Source: Bacillota bacterium (GTDB lineage Bacteria > Bacillota > Clostridia > Tissierellales > Peptoniphilaceae). Taken from it: a stretch of 18,698 nucleotides of DNA. The DNA lies in assembly GCA_023442495.1 (NCBI GenBank), contig JAEZZB010000100.1, forward strand, positions 1 to 18,698. The letters are read 5' to 3'. Within the stretch, counting starts at the first letter, position 1. Every line of letters starts with the position of its first letter. This document shows, piece by piece, positions 14,235 through 18,698 of the stretch. The notes under the pieces were generated by a model. The model did no database searches. It worked only from the letters and a program-made list of their open reading frames with translations, and was not told the DNA's origin. The translations under genes and the position numbers were made by a program.

Positions 14235-16211
14235 ATGAGTATATTCGATTTACAATCAAAATTTAAACCAATGGGCGATCAACCACATGCGATAAAGACT
14301 TTGGTTGAAGGTATATATAAAGGTAATAAATTTCAGACATTAAAAGGTGTAACAGGTTCTGGAAAGACATTCACAATGGCAAATATAATACAACAAGTTA
14401 ATAGACCAACCCTGATTTTAGCGCACAATAAAACTCTTGCATATCAATTATTTCAAGAGTTTAAAGAATTCTTTCCAAATGATTCTGTTGAATACTTTGT
14501 TTCATATTATGATTATTATCAACCGGAAGCTTATGTATTTGCAACAGACACATATATAGCGAAAGACTCATCAATTAATGATGAAATCGATAAAATGAGA
14601 CACTCAGCAACAGCTGCATTATTTGAACAAAAAAATGTAATAATAGTTTCATCAGTTTCTTGCATATATGGTATTGGTTCTCCGAGTGATTATAAAACTA
14701 TGTCTGTATCACTAAGACCAGGAATGCAAATAGAAAGAGATGATCTTTTAAAGAAATTAATTGGAATTCAATATACTAGAAATGATATTGATTTTGCTCG
14801 TGCAACATTTAGAGTCAGAGGGGATATTGTCGATATTTTTCCTGCAGAAGCAACAGAAAATATTTATAGAGTAGAGTTTTTTGGTGATGAAATTGATAGA
14901 ATTACCGAATTAAACTATTTAACAGGTGAAGTAATTGCTAAAATGAGTCATATCATGGTATTTCCTGCATCTCATTATGTTACTTCAAGAGATAAGATAA
15001 ATAAAGCGGTTGAAACAATTAGCCAAGAGCTTCAAGAAAGAATTAAATGGTTTAAGGATAATAACAAACTGTTAGAAGCTCAAAGAATTGAACAAAGAAC
15101 TCTTTATGACATAGAAATGCTTCAAGAAGTTGGCTTTACATCAGGAATTGAAAATTATTCAAGACATTTAGATCAGAGAGCTCCAGGGTCAAGACCATAT
15201 ACTTTACTTGATTTTTTTGAAGGTGATTGGCTACTCATGGTTGATGAATCGCATGTTACTATGCCACAAGTTAGAGGAATGTATGAAGGGGATAGATCAA
15301 GAAAGCAAAATTTAGTTGATTATGGATTTAGATTGCCTTCTGCACTTGATAATAGACCACTTAAATTCCATGAATTTGAATCTTTAATCGATCAGGCAAT
15401 ATTTGTTTCTGCAACACCTGGTATATACGAAAAAGAACATCAAGAAGTTGAAGTAGAACAATTAATTAGGCCTACAGGACTAATAGATCCATCAGTTGAA
15501 GTGAAACCAACTAAAAATCAAATTGACGATTTGATAAATGAAGTTCAAAAAACAACTGAAATGGGATACAGAACTTTGATTACTACGCTAACAAAGAGAA
15601 TGGCAGAAGATTTAACTGACTTTATGAAAGACCATGGAATGAAAGTTACATATCTTCATTCAGATATTGATACAATTGAAAGAGTTGAGATTTTAAGAGA
15701 TTTAAGACTTGGGAAATATGATGTTTTGGTAGGCATAAACTTGCTTAGAGAGGGACTTGATTTACCAGAGGTTGCCTTAATTGCAATAATGGATGCTGAT
15801 AAAGAAGGTTTTTTACGTTCAGAAACATCACTTGTTCAAACAATTGGAAGAGCAGCAAGAAATGTAGAAGGGCGTGTTATAATGTATGCTGATAGTATTA
15901 CTAATTCAATGAAACTTGCAATAGATGAAACAAATAGAAGAAGAAATATACAAATGGCATATAATGAAGAACATAATATTGTTCCAAAATCAATTATAAA
16001 AGATATTACGGCTATTACAACAGTTTCAATGGCTGCCGAAGATGAAGAAGATTACGATATGAAAGCAACAGATATTGATTCAAATCAATTACACCAAATT
16101 ATCGTAAATCTTGAAGAAGAAATGATGAAGTCAGCTGAATTATTAGATTTTGAAAAAGCTGCGACATTAAGAGATCAAATTAGAAAACTTAAGAGTGAAT
16201 ATGGAATATAG
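14235..16211 (+). CDS. uvrB: Excinuclease ABC subunit UvrB
   Basis: UvrB is the damage-verifying helicase-like subunit of nucleotide excision repair; it is loaded on DNA by UvrA and then recruits UvrC. The 658-residue protein shows Walker A GVTGSGKT (38-45), the aromatic beta-hairpin region (YYDYYQPEAY), DESH (337-340), SATPGIYE, helicase motifs GINLLREGLD and QTIGRAARN, and a C-terminal UVR motif (about 620-655) that contacts UvrC and UvrA. I start at the ATG at 14235 because SIFDLQSKFKPMGDQP is the normal UvrB beginning; a TTG at 14208 would add nine residues without family support. The ribosome binding site is weak (GAAAG only), so translation may depend on ctpA upstream. UvrA begins nine bases after the stop. 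Confidence 0.97.
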   Translation: MSIFDLQSKFKPMGDQPHAIKTLVEGIYKGNKFQTLKGVTGSGKTFTMANIIQQVNRPTLILAHNKTLAYQLFQEFKEFFPNDSVEYFVSYYDYYQPEAYVFATDTYIAKDSSINDEIDKMRHSATAALFEQKNVIIVSSVSCIYGIGSPSDYKTMSVSLRPGMQIERDDLLKKLIGIQYTRNDIDFARATFRVRGDIVDIFPAEATENIYRVEFFGDEIDRITELNYLTGEVIAKMSHIMVFPASHYVTSRDKINKAVETISQELQERIKWFKDNNKLLEAQRIEQRTLYDIEMLQEVGFTSGIENYSRHLDQRAPGSRPYTLLDFFEGDWLLMVDESHVTMPQVRGMYEGDRSRKQNLVDYGFRLPSALDNRPLKFHEFESLIDQAIFVSATPGIYEKEHQEVEVEQLIRPTGLIDPSVEVKPTKNQIDDLINEVQKTTEMGYRTLITTLTKRMAEDLTDFMKDHGMKVTYLHSDIDTIERVEILRDLRLGKYDVLVGINLLREGLDLPEVALIAIMDADKEGFLRSETSLVQTIGRAARNVEGRVIMYADSITNSMKLAIDETNRRRNIQMAYNEEHNIVPKSIIKDITAITTVSMAAEDEEDYDMKATDIDSNQLHQIIVNLEEEMMKSAELLDFEKAATLRDQIRKLKSEYGI

Positions 16212-16219
16212 GTGAATAG

Positions 16220-18698
16220 ATGAGTTTAGAAAATATAGTAATAAAAGATGCAAGAGTTAATAATCTAAAGCATATAGACTTGGAACTTCCTAGAGATAAA
16301 ATGATTGTTTTTACAGGAATTTCAGGTTCAGGAAAATCATCGCTTGCATTTGATACGATTTATGCTGAGGGGCAAAGACGTTATGTCGAATCTTTGTCCT
16401 CTTATGCAAGACAATTTTTAGGACAAATGGATAAGCCTGATGTAGAATCTATTGAAGGTCTTTCGCCATCAATTTCTATTGATCAAAAGACCACAAATAG
16501 AAATCCAAGATCAACAGTTGGAACTGTGACAGAGATTTATGACTATTTAAGACTTTTGTATGCTAATGTCGGAGTACCACATTGTCCTGTTTGTGGAGAA
16601 GAGATTAAAGCGATGTCTATTGATCAAATGGTTGATAGAGTGATGGAACTCGAAGATAGAACGAAAATTCTAATTTTAGCCCCAATTATAAAGGGTAAAA
16701 AGGGAGAGCATAAAAATTTATTAGAAAATATCAAAAAACAAGGTTTCTCAAGAGTCAATATTGATGGAGAAATTTTTGATATAACGTTAGATGAAATCAA
16801 TTTAGAGAAAAATATTAAACATAGTATTGATATAGTTGTAGACAGATTGGTCATAAAAGAAGGGCTTGAGTCAAGGCTTGCATCATCACTTGAGACTGCA
16901 TTAAATCTTGCTGATGGTAAGGTTGAAATAAGTGTTATTGATGGTGAATCTTTCTTAATGTCTTCTACACTTTCTTGTCCAAATGGTCATATGTCTTTAA
17001 GTGAAATTTCACCCCGTATGTTTTCTTTTAATGCGCCTTTCGGAGCTTGTGAAAATTGTGATGGATTGGGATATCACAAAAGGGTAGATCCAGAATTAGT
17101 ATTTGCAGATAAGACACTATCACTTGCTGAAGGAGCGGTAAGACCATTTGCAACATCCAAAAAAGGAACTTATTATTATGAAATCTTTAAGGAAATTGCA
17201 AAGAGAAATAGTTTTGACATGGATTCTCCAATATTCAAAGCTCCAAAAAAAATGCTTGATGAAATACTTTATGGAACTGACTACAGAATGAATATTCGAT
17301 TTGATTCTCATTTTAAAAGCATTGGAAATAAAACATTGCAATGGGAGGGCGTAGTTGAAAATTTAGCTAGAAGACATGAACAAACTGCATCAGAAGCTAT
17401 GAAAGATAGAATTGATGAATTTATGTCTGAAAATGTATGCGAAATTTGTCATGGTAAAAAGTTAAAACCAGAGATTCTTGCAATTACAATAGATGGGAAA
17501 AATATTATAGATGTAACAGATTTATCTGTAAATGAAGATTTTGAATGGATAAATTCCTTAAAATTCAGCGAAAAAGACAATATAGTAGCTGAACCAATTT
17601 TAAGAGAAATAAAAGCAAGAGTGGGATTTTTAAAAGAAGTAGGACTTGAATACCTAACTTTATCAAGATCTGCAGGTACATTATCAGGTGGCGAATCACA
17701 AAGAATAAGACTTGCAACACAAATAGGTGCAGGACTTGTCGGTGTAGTATATGTACTTGATGAACCAAGTATTGGACTTCATCAAAGAGATAATGACAAA
17801 CTTCTAGCTTCTCTTAGAAATTTAACTGATTTAGGAAATACCTTAATCGTTGTAGAACATGATGAAGATACTATGAAAGAATCAGATTTAATTGTAGATA
17901 TCGGGCCTGGAGCAGGTGTTCATGGTGGTGAAGTTACTTTTAAGGGCACATATGAGGAAATTCTAAAAGATGAAAATTCAATAACTGGTCAATATTTATC
18001 AGGTAAAAAATTTATCCCAGTCCCAAAAGAAAGAAGAAAACCATCAGCTAAGTTAACTATAAAAGGAGCAAGAGAAAATAATCTCAAAAATATAGATGTC
18101 GATATTCCTTTAGGGGTATTTACTTTAGTTACCGGAGTTTCAGGTTCTGGAAAGTCTTCATTAATAAATCAAATTCTATACACAGGACTTATGAAAAAAC
18201 TTCACGGTTCAAGGGCGGTTCCTGGGGATCATGATGATATAATTGGTTATGAACAAATAGATAAAATCATTGAAATTGATCAAAATCCAATTGGACGAAC
18301 ACCAAGATCAAATCCAGCAACATACACTAAAACTTTTGATCATATTAGAGATGTATTTGCTATGACAAATGAAGCAAAGATGCGTGGTTATGATAAAGGT
18401 AGATTCTCTTTCAATGTTAAAGGAGGTCGTTGTGAAAATTGTGGTGGTGATGGTGTCATCAAAGTAGAAATGCATTTCTTGCCAGATGTATATGTTCCAT
18501 GTGAAGTATGTGGTGGTAAGAGATATAATAGGGAAACGCTACAAGTAAAATACAAAGATAAAGATATTTCCGATGTTTTAAATATGACAGTTGAAGAAGG
18601 TTTAGAATTTTTTAAATCACATGAACCAATTAGGAAAAAACTTCAAACCCTTTATGATGTAGGTCTTTCATACATTAAGCTAGGTCAACCTTCAACTG
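16220..18698 (+). CDS. uvrA: Excinuclease ABC subunit UvrA, partial (3' end outside window)
   Basis: UvrA is the dimeric ABC-type ATPase that scans DNA for lesions and loads UvrB. The frame is open from ATG 16220 to the last base, 826 codons; about 110 residues of a typical protein of about 940 are missing, including the second ABC signature. Visible are Walker A GISGSGKSS, IDQKTTNRNPRSTVGT, signature LSGGESQRIRLA with DEPSIGLHQRD, a second Walker A GVSGSGKSS, DQNPIGRTPRSNPATY, and the C-terminal zinc module CENCGG...CEVCGG. The zinc module of the first half is unusual: C253-P-N-G-H257 replaces the common C-x2-C, paired with C277-x2-C280, so histidine may be a ligand. AGGTGA (16210-16215) overlaps the uvrB stop, four bases before the ATG. 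It is co-transcribed with uvrB. Confidence 0.96.
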   Translation, partial: MSLENIVIKDARVNNLKHIDLELPRDKMIVFTGISGSGKSSLAFDTIYAEGQRRYVESLSSYARQFLGQMDKPDVESIEGLSPSISIDQKTTNRNPRSTVGTVTEIYDYLRLLYANVGVPHCPVCGEEIKAMSIDQMVDRVMELEDRTKILILAPIIKGKKGEHKNLLENIKKQGFSRVNIDGEIFDITLDEINLEKNIKHSIDIVVDRLVIKEGLESRLASSLETALNLADGKVEISVIDGESFLMSSTLSCPNGHMSLSEISPRMFSFNAPFGACENCDGLGYHKRVDPELVFADKTLSLAEGAVRPFATSKKGTYYYEIFKEIAKRNSFDMDSPIFKAPKKMLDEILYGTDYRMNIRFDSHFKSIGNKTLQWEGVVENLARRHEQTASEAMKDRIDEFMSENVCEICHGKKLKPEILAITIDGKNIIDVTDLSVNEDFEWINSLKFSEKDNIVAEPILREIKARVGFLKEVGLEYLTLSRSAGTLSGGESQRIRLATQIGAGLVGVVYVLDEPSIGLHQRDNDKLLASLRNLTDLGNTLIVVEHDEDTMKESDLIVDIGPGAGVHGGEVTFKGTYEEILKDENSITGQYLSGKKFIPVPKERRKPSAKLTIKGARENNLKNIDVDIPLGVFTLVTGVSGSGKSSLINQILYTGLMKKLHGSRAVPGDHDDIIGYEQIDKIIEIDQNPIGRTPRSNPATYTKTFDHIRDVFAMTNEAKMRGYDKGRFSFNVKGGRCENCGGDGVIKVEMHFLPDVYVPCEVCGGKRYNRETLQVKYKDKDISDVLNMTVEEGLEFFKSHEPIRKKLQTLYDVGLSYIKLGQPST

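Noticed and set aside
1..18698. CRISPR arrays, tRNA or rRNA genes, toxin-antitoxin pairs, defence islands or prophage genes.
   Set aside because: Nothing of these kinds was seen; apart from the left edge, the window is dense core genome.

Overview
The window is a low-GC chromosomal segment from a Bacillota bacterium. The features that suggest this are an S-box (SAM-I) riboswitch before metK, a pyruvate kinase carrying the extra C-terminal PEP-utilising domain, strong AGA codon bias, purine-rich ribosome binding sites, and the gene order ftsE-ftsX-hydrolase-ctpA-uvrB-uvrA known from this phylum. A clostridial or Tissierellia-type anaerobe (Peptoniphilaceae-like) fits the base composition and protein style, but that placement is inference; no rRNA or other marker is present to fix it.

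Layout. Bases 1-215 look like one end of an insertion sequence, with a transposase N-terminus running off the left edge on the minus strand, an internal bidirectional terminator hairpin and a candidate terminal repeat. A 245-base AT-rich spacer follows, then queH (queuosine synthesis). metK comes next behind its own promoter and a SAM-I riboswitch with a terminator. A very tight operon tadA-dnaE-pfkA-pyk (2666-9310) combines tRNA wobble editing, a replicative DNA polymerase and the two regulated enzymes of glycolysis; it ends at a long bidirectional terminator. A 423-base spacer holds a perfect 19-bp inverted repeat next to the ftsE promoter. Then comes a cell-wall division operon with overlapping genes, ftsE-ftsX and a secreted coiled-coil M23 peptidase, closed by a terminator. 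ctpA (lipoprotein S41 protease), uvrB and uvrA (cut by the right edge) follow as the next transcription unit.

How the genes work together. FtsE and FtsX form an ABC-type complex that, in studied bacteria, activates an extracellular peptidoglycan hydrolase through the hydrolase's coiled coil. Here the hydrolase gene overlaps ftsX and all five M23 active-site residues are present, so the three genes read as one machine; the neighbouring membrane-anchored protease CtpA could trim or regulate it. UvrB and UvrA are the damage-recognition half of nucleotide excision repair. PfkA and Pyk are the committed and last steps of glycolysis and share a transcript with DnaE.

I did not find a clearly new system. 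This is mostly conserved core genome. The points most worth checking are the FtsEX-M23-CtpA module, the dnaE/pyk co-transcription, the altered zinc-ligand set in UvrA, the perfect palindrome on the ftsE promoter, and a recurrent promoter style (extended -10 with a very short leader).
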